A stretch of DNA of 64,000 nt from Neurospora crassa OR74A. Its lineage: Eukaryota > Ascomycota > Sordariomycetes > Sordariales > Sordariaceae. Positions 33,591-43,895 of this stretch are shown piece by piece (position 1 is the first letter of the stretch; each line of letters opens with the position of its first letter). A model generated the notes under the pieces. It was not told the origin of the DNA, made no database searches, and was given only the letters and a program-made list of their open reading frames with translations. Location of the stretch: positions 3,286,001 to 3,350,000 of the forward strand of contig NC_026504.1 in NCBI RefSeq assembly GCF_000182925.2, in the 5' to 3' direction. The translations under genes and the position numbers were made by a program.

Positions 33591-35637
33591 ATGGCGAGGC
33601 CTGCGCCCAGATATTACAGCGACAGCGACACAGATGGCACTAGCTCGCACGACTATGGATACAACTTGACGGCCGAGGAGGAGGAGGAAATCTCCGCCCT
33701 CATCGACTCCATCTCGCCACCGACACCACCGATCCCCGGACCAGGCACACGCACCCTGCCTCAAAACACCGCTGCGACTCCCTTCGGCTCTTCCGCTTCT
33801 CCTCGCTCTCCCCCCAAGTATTCTACCACCGTGGTCGCTGATGCTGCCTTTGTCGACTTCTTGGCTGAGGACGAGGACGACGTATCTGATCCATCCTTCG
33901 ACATCCGGTCCATCGATAACGCGGTCCACCGTCACGTCGCCAAACCAGATCCAAGTGAGCGCGCGTGTATCATCCCGTCTCCAGATGTTCCATCATCAGA
34001 CAGCAAGTCGCGCCTGGCGCCTTCTGTCCGCGACGACAACCCTCGGCTTGCAACGTTTGTCGCCGATTCCAACGCAAAGCCGGTACATTCTGACCCCACT
34101 GACTCGGACGTACACTACCCGGATTGTAAGCTCTTCGCACCATCTGCTTTCCAGCTGCTTGTGAAGAACGTCCACTGACAGACATGTTGAGCGACTAGTA
34201 AGCAATGCGCTCTCGGGCTTACAACAGCAAGAGCCGTCAGGGTCCCCATCCAACACGCCTGCTAGTAAGGCTGGGACTCCTAGGAAGAGGGGCCGACCAA
34301 AACGATCGGCCGAGGAAAAAGGCCTCTTGATTGAAGACAATCGGTCGCCTATCCTTCGTTTCCGAACATTTCCCAAGAAGCCCTTTTCCGTCAGTGATCT
34401 TACCTCCGGCGCCTGGTGTGAGCTGCAATACTACTTTGTGTTGAGTAAGCTCCCAGGCGGGAAGAAGACGCGAACGCAAGCAATGAAGGGAGGCACCTCG
34501 ATCCACGAGAAACTGGAGCGTGAGATTTACACTCCGGTATCAGTGGAAATCACCAAGCCCGAAGACAATTTTGGTCTCAAAATCTGGAACATTATTACGG
34601 GCCTGCGCACTCTGCGCGACACCGGCTTGACCCGTGAGCTAGAGGTATGGGGCATTCTCGACGATGGCCTCGTCGTCAACGGCGTCATTGACGGACTGAG
34701 CTACGACAACCCGGACCCAACCCTCGAGGAAGAAGTTCTCAGCAGTCGATCCAGCCAAGTGACCGACAAGCCGCTGTCGCAGCAACAACAGCACGAAATC
34801 ACAGATTTCTTCCCGCCCGAAGTCGCCGACAAGCGCGAGATCTTCATCACGGATGTCAAAACGAGAGGATCCAAGAAGCCGCCAACAAAAGCCGCCATGC
34901 GCGTCACCATCATCCAGCTGTTCCTCTACCACCGCTTTCTTTCTGAGATGGCCTCAGGCAAACTTAACTACTGGCGCATCTTCGAGAGGTACGGCATAGA
35001 CCCTGATGAACCCTTCTCCGACACCTTCATGGCGCAAATGGGCGCTCTTCACGAGGAAGTCTTTTCCGACACCACATCAGACGGTGCCGGACTCGATTAC
35101 GTTAGCGCTGTGTCCACCACCTCAGACGGAGCCTCTGAAACGGTCTCACGCGATGACGACCTAGAATCGACCGTCTCCTCTACCAACGCCTTCGACTCTC
35201 TTAGATACCGCACCCTCCGCGACCTAGTTTCACTCCTCAAATTCGAGCTTCAACTCACCTTTCCCCGCGGCGGCGCCAGCCTGGGGCAGATCGTGGCGGT
35301 GGAGTTTCGCTACCGGTCTCCTCGTCCACGAGAAAATAAGGAGGAGGAAGAAGAAGAAGAAGAAGAAGAAGACCCAGAGAACGGGTCGGTCATCTGCGTC
35401 AACTCGTTCTACGTCGAGCCTGAGACGCTCGACATGTACCTCCAGGACGACCTGCAGTGGTGGAAGGGCGAGCGGGACCCAAGGGGTGTCCCAGTGGAGG
35501 AGTCGTACAAATGCCAGATGTGCGAGTTTGCGGGCGAGTGTGATTGGCGCATGAGGCTGGAGCAGGAGACGATGAGGATGGCGAAAAAGAAGAGTTTGGC
35601 AAGGAACAAGAATAAGGAACCGTCGGTTTCATGGTGA
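33591..35637 (+). CDS. exo5: EXO5-like Fe-S single-strand DNA exonuclease
   Basis: Exons 33591-34125 and 34199-35637 give 657 residues. The 73-nt intron uses GTAAGC and ACTAG; the only frame-compatible acceptor gives YPD/LSNALSGL. The first ~230 residues are acidic and disordered. The nuclease starts at SPILRFRTFPKKPFSVSDL and shows GAWCELQYYF, GTSIHEKLE, the PD-(D/E)XK elements VNGVIDGL and FITDVKTRG, the helix IIQLFLYHRFL, and SYKCQMCEFAGECDW. Cys252 with Cys617, Cys620 and Cys626 are placed to hold the 4Fe-4S cluster that braces this family. EXO5/Dem1 acts on single-strand DNA in mitochondria (yeast) or nucleus (human). Residues near 350 contain a Glu-rich insertion, and a poly-Glu run lies between about 560 and 575. 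Confidence 0.9.
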
Positions 35638-36160
35638 ATCGTTGAGGAGTTTCAAAAGTATTCGGATATGATGATGATGATGACCTTTCTAGTTTGTCTT
35701 TGTGTGTTCTGTTTGAGCGTGATACCCATGCTTTGAATGCATTGGCTCTTTGGGTTATGGGTGAACTTGGATAGTTCGGAGCAAAAAAAGGGGGAGGGAA
35801 TCGAGGCGTCAGGGTCAGGGTTTGGGCAATCTTCCGATATCTCTCTTCACAACGACGAATGCGATGGCACTTTGTTTCGGGACCAAGAGTTGGCCTTCAT
35901 GTACATTTCACATCTTACTTTCCTCTCAATAGTTCATGAACTTTTCTCTTTTTTTTATGCTCGCGCAAAGGCCCTAAGGAATAAAATATGGCAACAAATA
36001 ATATCCACGGCGCCTACGCTTTCTTATGAGATCCACAACAAACTCCAGCGCTGCCTGCATATTTCATCAAAAGCTTCCACGATAACATCAACAGAGCCAC
36101 TTTCCCATAACTTTTCCATCCGTTTTTATGAAAAAAAAAAAAAAAAAAAACCAACACAAC
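35638..36160. other. Convergent 3' regions of EXO5 and prolyl-tRNA synthetase
   Basis: 523 bp tail-to-tail spacer. It ends with an A20 run at 36131-36150 (T20 in the synthetase sense), ten bases beyond that gene's stop codon. No gene seen. Confidence 0.6.
36131..36150. repeat. A20 homopolymer in a 3' untranslated region
   Basis: Twenty A on the plus strand, that is U20 in the prolyl-tRNA synthetase transcript, starting ten bases after the stop codon. Confidence 0.95.
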
Positions 36161-37891
36161 TTAGTAAGAGCGGCCGAACATGCACCACTGCTCGGCAAGA
36201 CGGGAGCACTCGGGGTTCAAGCACTTGGTCTCGCCCTTGACCAGACCCTCGGGCTGCTCGAAGGGAATGCAGAGAGACTTCATGCCCATAGAGGGGGCCT
36301 TCTGGGACTCGGGGCCCTCAGCAGCCTCGTCAGAGCGGCCAGTGGTGAGCTCCTTGATCTTGTCCTCGCATTCGGGGACAAGGCAGTGGGGGATGAGAAC
36401 GACGTTCTTGGCGTCGAGAGCAGGGACAACGTCATCCCACTTCTCGATCTTGAGGCGGTGCTCGCGGAAGGAAACTTCGGCCTTGTTGTACATATCCTGC
36501 TGGATGGTCTCAAGGAGCTCGGGAACCTTGGTAGTGAGCTCGGCGATGGGGATGGTGCCCTTCTCGCCGGTGTCGCGGCGGGCGTAGCTGACGACGTCCT
36601 TGGCGGCATCCTTGGGACCGAACTCAATACGGAGGGGAACACCCTTGAGCTCCCAGTCGTTGAACTTCCAGGCGGGAGTGTAGCCCTCGCGGGTGTCCAC
36701 GTCGGCGCGGACGCCAGCCTTCTTGAGGGTGGCGAGGAGCTCGTCAACCTTCTTCATGTGCGCGTCCTTCTCCTCGGCGGACATCTTGGCGGTGAGGCCA
36801 ACGGGGATGAGGATGGACTGAATCTTGGCGATACGGGGAGGGAGGACCAGACCCTTGTCGTCACCGTGGATCATGACCATGACACCGATGACACGGGTCG
36901 AGAGACCCCACGAGTTCTGCCAGACGTGGATGTGCTTGCCCTTCTCGGCGGGATCCTCGACGGTGATGTCGAACATCTTGGAGAAGTTCTGGCCCAGGCA
37001 GTGAGAGGTGGCACCCTGGATACCACGGCCGTTGGAGGGAATGTAGCCCTCGACGGTGGTGGTGTAGTAACCACCGGCGAACTTCTCGGCCTCGGTCTTG
37101 CGGCCACGGACGACGGGGACGGCGAGGAGCTGCTCGTAAACACCGGCGTAGAACTCGAGGATCTGGAGAACCTCCTCACCGGCGGCCTGCTCAGTAAGGT
37201 GGGCGGTGTGGCCCTCCTGCCACATAAACTCACGGGCACGGAGGAAAGGAGTGGTCTGCTTGGCCTCCCAACGGACGACCGAGTTCCACTGGTTCAAGCG
37301 GAAGGGAAGATCGCGATGGCTGCGGATCCACTTGGCGTAGTCTGGTTTCCCTGCGGTCAACACAACGGGTAGATGAAGATGTAGGCCAGACTCTTATGAC
37401 TTACAAGGGTACATGACAGCCTCGGAGGTAGGACGGACAGCCACGGGAACCTCGAGGTCCTTGTCGCCAGCCTTGGTAACCCAAGCCAACTCGGGGGCGA
37501 AACCCTCAACGTGTTCCTTCTCCTTCTCGAGCGACTTCTGTGACAAGAACATGGGGAAGTTGGTCTCCTCAACGCCGAGCTCGTCAATGTGCTCCTGGAA
37601 CCACTTGCGGATGACGTTCCAGATGTACATGGTGGCAGGGCGCATGATGAAGAAGCCCGAGATCTCGGTGTAGTACTCGATCAGCTCGGCCTTGAGGACG
37701 ACCTCCTGGTACCATTGCGAGAAGTTCTCCGACTTCTTGACCGTGATGCCGATGATGTCGTCCGCCTTCTTGCCGCCGACGACGGGGAGGGTGGCTTGCT
37801 TGGCGGCCTTCTCAGCCTTCTTAGCAGCCATCTGGGCGGCCTTCTCAGCCTTCTTCAAGGCGCTCTTGGACTGGTCCTTGTTCTCCTCCAT
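36161..37891 (-). CDS. Cytosolic-type prolyl-tRNA synthetase (class II)
   Basis: Exons 37891-37405 and 37341-36161 give 555 residues (558 if an acceptor nine bases earlier is used). A Lys/Ala-rich helix (about 8-35) precedes the catalytic domain starting near KKSENFSQWYQEVVLKAEL. Motifs visible are RPTSEAVMYP, HRDLPFRLNQWNSVVRWE, the motif 2 region FLRAREFMWQEGHTAH, GATSHCLGQNFSKMF, and QNSWGLSTRVIGVMVMIHGD leading into the anticodon-binding domain (LPPRIAKIQ). The C-terminal zinc-like domain has CLNPEC and ends WCMFGRSY, as in eukaryotic and archaeal-type enzymes. It charges tRNA-Pro. Unlike the longer yeast cytosolic enzyme, no N-terminal YbaK-like domain is encoded, and none is open upstream. 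The acceptor choice follows family length (MYPYYAKW). Confidence 0.92.
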
Positions 37892-38839
37892 TGCTGCGCA
37901 AAACGACGGGTATCAGTTCTCGGGTTCAGTGTGTCGCGTATGTGGAATTGACGGCGGATTGAGAGGAGGAAGGGGTCGCTATATGTGTATATGTATGCCC
38001 AACACGGCACTGACTCACCGGCGGCAACTGAGTCAACTCGGGGGGGGCGGGACTGGGCTGGCTTAGATGATGTCTGGGAGCAAGGTGATGGAATGCGCCG
38101 AACACTGGACGAGACAGGAAACAGCACTGCACAACGGGCACAGACTCTCTTCAGGCACACAAGCGGGAAACGGGCTTCACATTCAGCGCACACAGTTTTG
38201 GAGATGTGCCCCGCATTCGAGACTGGGACGGAACCCGCAGCATGGACACGCGCCAGCGATGCTCGGGCCCTGTCAAACGATCCCAGGGCCCTCGAGGGGC
38301 ACTTGAGGTGGTGGGGTTTCTGGAGTCTGGATTCCCGCTCTGCCCCTGGTGCTGGACCTAGTCCTGCCAGCGAACGAGGCCAACAGCTGCCAGGCAAGAG
38401 AAGGACCCTGGTGGCAGCTATTGACAGCTGGTTCCTTATCGGGGCAAAGCGATAACATTTTTTTGATGCCAGCGCGCGGTCGGTCGCGCGGTCGAGGTCA
38501 TCAATGCGGGCGGTGGGGCAGGGACGTGCTGAAGCTGCCCGCCTCCAGCTGCGTGGGCTTTGCCTGCCAGCACCTCAGCGCCTGAAGTTCAGAACTGGCA
38601 GAGAGGGGCCCGGCGGTCGGGTCGAAGCTCTGAGAATCGAGATTGCTTGGATTCCACATTTGGCGTGCTGTTGCTGCTGGAGCTTCCATCCCGCCTTTCA
38701 CAGTTGACCGTTGACAGTTCACGTTGTACGAACCTACCCACCTTCCTGACCTAAACCCAGCTTTTCGATCGTCTGTTTCCCCTCGCCCCTCGACGACGAC
38801 GACGGCTGTAATCCATTCGCATCCCACACACATCTAATC
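37892..38839. promoter_or_regulatory. Divergent promoter region, prolyl-tRNA synthetase / CCT alpha
   Basis: 948 bp between two start codons facing apart. Open frames on both strands overlap each other and have no motif. A T8 run lies near 38458. Both flanking genes are highly expressed housekeeping genes, which makes a shared bidirectional promoter plausible. Confidence 0.5.
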
Positions 38840-40722
38840 ATGGCTTCCATGTTCGCCCAGTCGGGCAGCGGCACCCTTTTCCTCGGCGGCCAAAAGATTT
38901 CCGGTGCTGATATCAGAGACCAGAATGGCAAGTCTCACCTGCCCCTGAGCCTCCAGTTACGGATCCCATCCATCGTCAAAGCAATGTTTGGGATAGCAGC
39001 ACGGTCTGGTCGCTAACCCTTGATGGTTGCGTATAGTCATCGCCACACAAGCTATCGCAAATGTCGTCAAGAGCTCCTTCGGCCCCAGCGGTCTCGACAA
39101 GATGATGGTCGATGACATTGGTGTAAGTTGCTTCTCCCCCGCCCCTATCGCCGAAAGCTGAGTGAACCCCGCCATGCCTAACACTGTTTGCGCAGGATGT
39201 TACGGTTACAAACGATGGCGCTACTATCCTCAGCTTGCTCGACGTCGAGCACCCCGCCGGCAAGATCCTCGTCGACCTTGCGCACCAACAAGATAAGGAG
39301 GTTGGCGATGGCACAACATCAGTCGTCCTGATTGCGGCCGAGCTGCTCAAGAGAGGAAACGACTTGATGAAGAACCGGATACACCCCACAACCATCATCA
39401 CCGGCTACCGTCTGGCCCTCAGGGAGGCGGTCAAGTACATGAAAGAGCACATCAGCATCAAGGTCGAGAACCTCGGTCGCGAGTCCCTCCTCAGCATCGC
39501 CAAGACCTCCATGTCCAGCAAGATCATCGGCGCCGATTCCGACTTCTTCGCCAACATGGTTGTTGACGCCATCCAGGCCGTCAAGACCACCAACAACAAG
39601 AACGAGACCAAGTACCCCGTCAAGGCGGTCAACATTCTCAAGGCCCACGGCAAGGGCGTTACCGAGTCGATGCTCATCAAGGGCTATGCCCTCAACTGCA
39701 CTGTCGCCTCCCAGGCTATGACCACCCGTGTGACAGACGCCAAGATTGCTTGCTTGGATATCAACCTTCAGAAGGAGAGGATGAAGCTTGGTGTTCAGAT
39801 TACAGTCGATGATCCCCAGCAGCTCGAGGCCATCCGCGCGCGTGAGTCCGGCATGATCATTGAGCGCGTCGAGATGATTCTTAAGGCGGGCGCAAACGTC
39901 ATTCTGACGACAAAGGGTATTGATGACATGGTTCTCAAGCTTTTCGTTGAAAAGGGCGCCATGGCTGTGCGCCGCTGCAAGAAGGAGGATCTTCGTCGCA
40001 TCGCCCGTGCCACCGGCGCCACCCTCCTCAGCACTCTTTCCGATCTCAATGGCGACGAGAAGTTCGAGCCCTCTTACCTGGGTCACGCCGAGGAGGTTGT
40101 GCAGGAGCGCATTTCCGACGACGAGTGCATCTTGATCAAGGGTACCAAGGTTCACTCTTCGGCTTCCATCATTCTCCGTGGCCCCAACGACTTCACCCTC
40201 GACGAGATGGAGCGCTCGGTTCACGACAGCTTGTGCGCCGTCAAGCGTACCTTGGAGAGCGGCAGCATTGTGCCCGGTGGTGGCGCGGTCGAGACGGCTC
40301 TGCACATCTACCTGGAGGAGTACGCCGGTACTGTCGGTTCCAGGGAGCAGCTCGCCATCGGTGAGTTTGCCCAATCGCTACTCGTTATTCCCAAGACCTT
40401 GGCCGTCAACGCCGCCAAGGACGCCTCCGAGCTTGTCGCCCAACTACGATCGAGGCACGCTCTGTCGCAGCGCATCCAAGAGGGTGAGGCGAACGAGGAC
40501 GAGAAGATTGTTGCCCGCAAGAAGGCCTACAAGAACTACGGTCTTGACCTGATGAAGGGCAAGGTTGTGGACGAGATCAAGGCCGGCGTTATGGAGCCCA
40601 GCATGAGCAAGATCACGCAACTGAAGAGTGCGGTAGAAGCATGCATCAGCATCATGCGTATCGATACCCTCATCAAACTCGACCCTGAACAGAGGGCCGA
40701 GGATGATGGACACGACCACTAA
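38840..40722 (+). CDS. tcp-1: TCP-1/CCT chaperonin alpha subunit
   Basis: Exons 38840-38927, 39037-39122 and 39196-40722 give 566 residues, the normal length. Group II chaperonin signatures are present: [30 protein letters not shown], the ATPase loop VGDGTTSVV with its catalytic Asp, [13 protein letters not shown], and [19 protein letters not shown]. The alpha subunit is indicated by [52 protein letters not shown] and the HDH C-terminus. CCT folds actin, tubulin and WD proteins in the cytosol as a hetero-octameric double ring. Intron 1 (38928-39036) must be spliced as GC-AG (separate entry); intron 2 uses GTAAGT and GCGCAG and joins DDIG to DVTV. Confidence 0.95.
38928..39036 (+). other. GC-AG intron in the CCT alpha gene
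   Basis: Donor GCAAGT at 38928-38933, acceptor GTATAG ending at 39036, CTAAC branch-like site near 39013. Joining 38927 to 39037 yields [18 protein letters not shown], matching the invariant QNV region of CCT alpha. The nearest GT (38932) would leave the wrong phase for exon 2. Confidence 0.85.
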
Positions 40723-41886
40723 AGGGGTTGTTGAGATTGGTTAGATGTTGCCATGTAGTTTGGGAGTACATAATGTATAGAAACTCTGGAAACTACCCAG
40801 CATGGTATCAAGTCTGTGTACGTCATCTGCTTTTCCCTGTCATGAATCACTTGCGTTGCGCGGTTACGCAAGGCGAGCTGTCCCTGGCATCCTAAACATC
40901 ACTGACTGGGGGAGTGCATTTCAACCCTAACCCTGCTCAGGGGTAAATCGAGTTCAATGTCAAACTTGCATGATTATTCGACCTTAACCCAACTACACTT
41001 CATCTCCCCCCCCCCCCCCCTTTAACCTTGGTTCTCTTTTTCTCTTTTCTTTCCCCTCTGACTACCGTACTTGAGAAGTCAGGAAGTAGTTTCTTCACTG
41101 TGCAGCATATTGAGTATCCTCGGAACATCTCCGACGAACCCATTCCCAGCCCGCTACCCGTGTCCGTTTTCTCCCTCGTACAATCCATCGCTCCCATGGA
41201 TTCACGACTGCTTGTAGCGCCGACAGTGACACGGTGAGGCTCACCCCTTTGAGCCCGATCAATGATCACAAACTCCGAGTTGATAATTTCTCGTCATCAT
41301 CACACGAAATTGGATCTTACCTCAGCTACGCCTTAGTTGAAAGAGTGTCGATCAGTGGACTCCACCAAAGCGTCGAGACTATATCTACATTCCGAATAAG
41401 AGATAGAAAGAGCATCACTTTTGCTGTGATCGTTAAAAACGTCCCATGAGCGGGTCCCCAAAGACAACTCTACAAGTAGGCAGACGAAAACGGCTGCCCA
41501 TGTTAGTTGTGGAAGCCTTTCAACTACTTGCACGTAGAGGCGTTGACGCTCAAGGCCATGATATCACCTGAATCCTCCTCGTAGCACGGTGAAACTAATC
41601 CTTCAGCTTGACGATCATGTCTATGCATCACGAAATGTCTGTTGGACTCTTTGATAGAAGACGGTAGAACAGGAGGATGCACGGTATCTCCATGTATACA
41701 TGCTCTTATGCTGAACACAGGTGACGATAAGTCTATGTAAACCGCCCGTTGTCTTCCATTGAAGGCAGTCTGTTCTCGTCACTATCTCAAGCAAAAAGCA
41801 CATCAGACGTTCAAAACCATAACGCAGCGTAGCAGTCCCATTCACACCTACAACTTCAACACAATTCCTCCTGAGCAACCGCAACA
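40723..41886. other. Intergenic after CCT alpha, with telomere-like repeats and C15
   Basis: It contains two tandem CCCTAA-type units near 40923-40934 and a C15 run at 41006-41020. No open frame with a motif. The right end holds the promoter of the small secreted-protein gene. Confidence 0.55.
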
Positions 41887-42350
41887 ATGAAGCTCACTAT
41901 CATCCTCACTCTCGCCGCCATCGCCCTTGCCTTCACCAGGCCCAAGGCGAACGAATACAAGAACTCCGAGTGGTAAGTACCTATCTATCTTACTTACCTA
42001 CCCTACCTCCTTCCCAACCTTCACCCATTTGTCGAACTGCACCTGAAAATCAGAGACGGAAAGCTTTCCAAGACCCGTCACTAAACTCGGCGTACAGCTC
42101 CGACCTAAACTACGGCCACAACTCCTTCTTCCTCGAGGACGTGACCATGGACGATACCACCAAGTCGGTCTACCTCACCGATGGTAGTACACTCGAGGGC
42201 ATGCCCAAGGGCTGGTTTGGCTTTTCGGACAAGACCGGCGACGGAGGCAAGTGCTCGGGCGAGAAACTGGGTCGGTTGCCGGAGAAGTGTGTCAATATTG
42301 ACACTCTTGCTTCTGAGAGGATCAAGTGCGTTCGGTCTGAGGTCCTGTAA
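41887..42350 (+). CDS. Small secreted cysteine-containing protein
   Basis: Exons 41887-41972 and 42098-42350 give 112 residues. The 125-nt intron has a GTAAGT donor and GTACAG acceptor; the split codon TG/C creates Cys29 in KNSECSDLNYG. The N-terminus MKLTIILTLAAIALAFT is a clear signal peptide. The mature part has four cysteines (SECSD, GKCSGE, EKCVN, IKCVR), enough for two disulphides, and is mildly acidic. No domain is recognised. It could be an extracellular or cell-wall protein or an effector-like protein of a saprobe; nothing more can be said. It stands alone between larger spacers. Confidence 0.75.
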
Positions 42351-43197
42351 GTGAGCAAGGCTATACTATGAGATTTGAGATTGCCTGGGATGGAAATGGC
42401 ATGCCGTGACAGATGCGTCGAAAGTGCTGGGAATAATGAGCATGGAGGAGTAAATGGGTAGCATCTAGGAAATCGTACGAATGAGGGCCGCGAACTTTGG
42501 CCCCGCTCTGTTGCTACATGTTCTACATACTTTGGAGCCGTTGACATGTGAACCGTTCCATGTTGGGGGACTCAACTTCGAAAGTGCCCACCAACATCCT
42601 TTCTAGTGTGTTTACATGCTTCGAGAATGCCAACACAGAGGTTGTTGGGTGGGCCCAATCGGAGTACGTCGCATTGCATATTTCTGATATCGCCCAATAA
42701 GAGGTTTTATCCTATACCCGGGATGCATTATGACTATCCTGTGGGCTGGCGAGCGGGAGTCGTCCTTGACTCGTTATCGTCAGGATATGGATATATTGTG
42801 GAATCAACGATCCACCTTCAACATAACACCGACCATCGTCAAAACAAAAAATCGATGAACATCACGGCTACCCATTCACGGACTTGATCTCCTTGACTCC
42901 CACAGACTCGCATGGGAAAGTGCTTTTTCCTACGCTAAACTCTCTGCACACCGTAGTTCTTTCCTCTGTTTTCGGCTCTTTGCCAGTGGTCTGTGTGTGG
43001 AGTGCCTTCGGTGATTTTATCCATCACTTACCTCTAGTCCTGAATCTGGACCTGTCTGGGCCCATCCAGGGCTAGTTCTTATTGGAAGCGGTTTGCATAT
43101 CATATATCAAAGACGACTTCGTTGTATTCGCTTGTCTGAGCACGAACTATCGTCTTTTATATCATTGTCCCACGGGCTCTGCCTTTCTTTTTTTCTT

Positions 43198-43231
<34 letters not shown>

Positions 43232-43256
43232 GGAAGTTCAACACCCGTAACTCACA
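42351..43256. other. Intergenic before the MFS transporter, ending in a T28 tract
   Basis: It holds the 3' region of the secreted-protein gene and the promoter and leader of the transporter. The T28 homopolymer at 43200-43227 lies 29 bases before the transporter start codon. No other feature. Confidence 0.55.
43200..43227. repeat. T28 homopolymer just upstream of MFS start codon
   Basis: Twenty-eight T preceded by shorter T runs. Its position, 29 bases from the ATG, suggests it is in the 5' leader or core promoter. Confidence 0.95.
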
Positions 43257-43844
43257 ATGTCCGGCAACTTCGACACCAACCCACCACAACCCCCAAACCT
43301 CGACCCCGACGCCATTGAACTCGTCCAACGCAACCAACAACATGCGTCTTTCGCCGGGCACGAATCCGACCCCGAAACCCTGCGAGCAGCCGGTGGCACT
43401 CCTCCTCCAGAGGGCATCGACCCGGCCACCATCGCCTTGGTAGAAGACGTCCCTCCAGATGGTGGGTACGGATGGGTGATTGTGGCGGCAGTGTTTCTCA
43501 TCAACGTCAACACCTGGGGCATCAACAGCGCCTGGGGAATCTTCATGGAGCAGTATATCCGCGAGAACACCTTTCCGGAAGCCAGCCATTTCGAGTACGC
43601 CCTCGTCGGAGGTTTGTCCGTCTCGCTGGCCCTGATCTTGGGACCGATTATTAGTGCTATCCAGAAAACGTTGGGCACCAGGTATACGATGGTGCTGGGG
43701 TCGTTGATGATTTTTGGTGGTCTTTTCTCTGCGTCGGCGGCCAGTCGGGTATGGCATCTTTTCATGAGCGTGGGGCTTTGTATGGGATTTGGGTTTGGGC
43801 TGCTTTATATCCCGGTGAGTTGCCGTTCCTCTACGGATATTTTG

Positions 43845-43895
<51 letters not shown>

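Noticed and set aside
36128-37372. Long plus-strand open frame of 414 codons opposite prolyl-tRNA synthetase
   Set aside because: It is the antisense shadow of a highly biased coding exon; it is Leu/Gly/Asp-rich and has no motif.
39319-40374. 351-codon minus-strand open frame opposite CCT alpha
   Set aside because: It is the antisense of a strongly codon-biased exon with no family signature.
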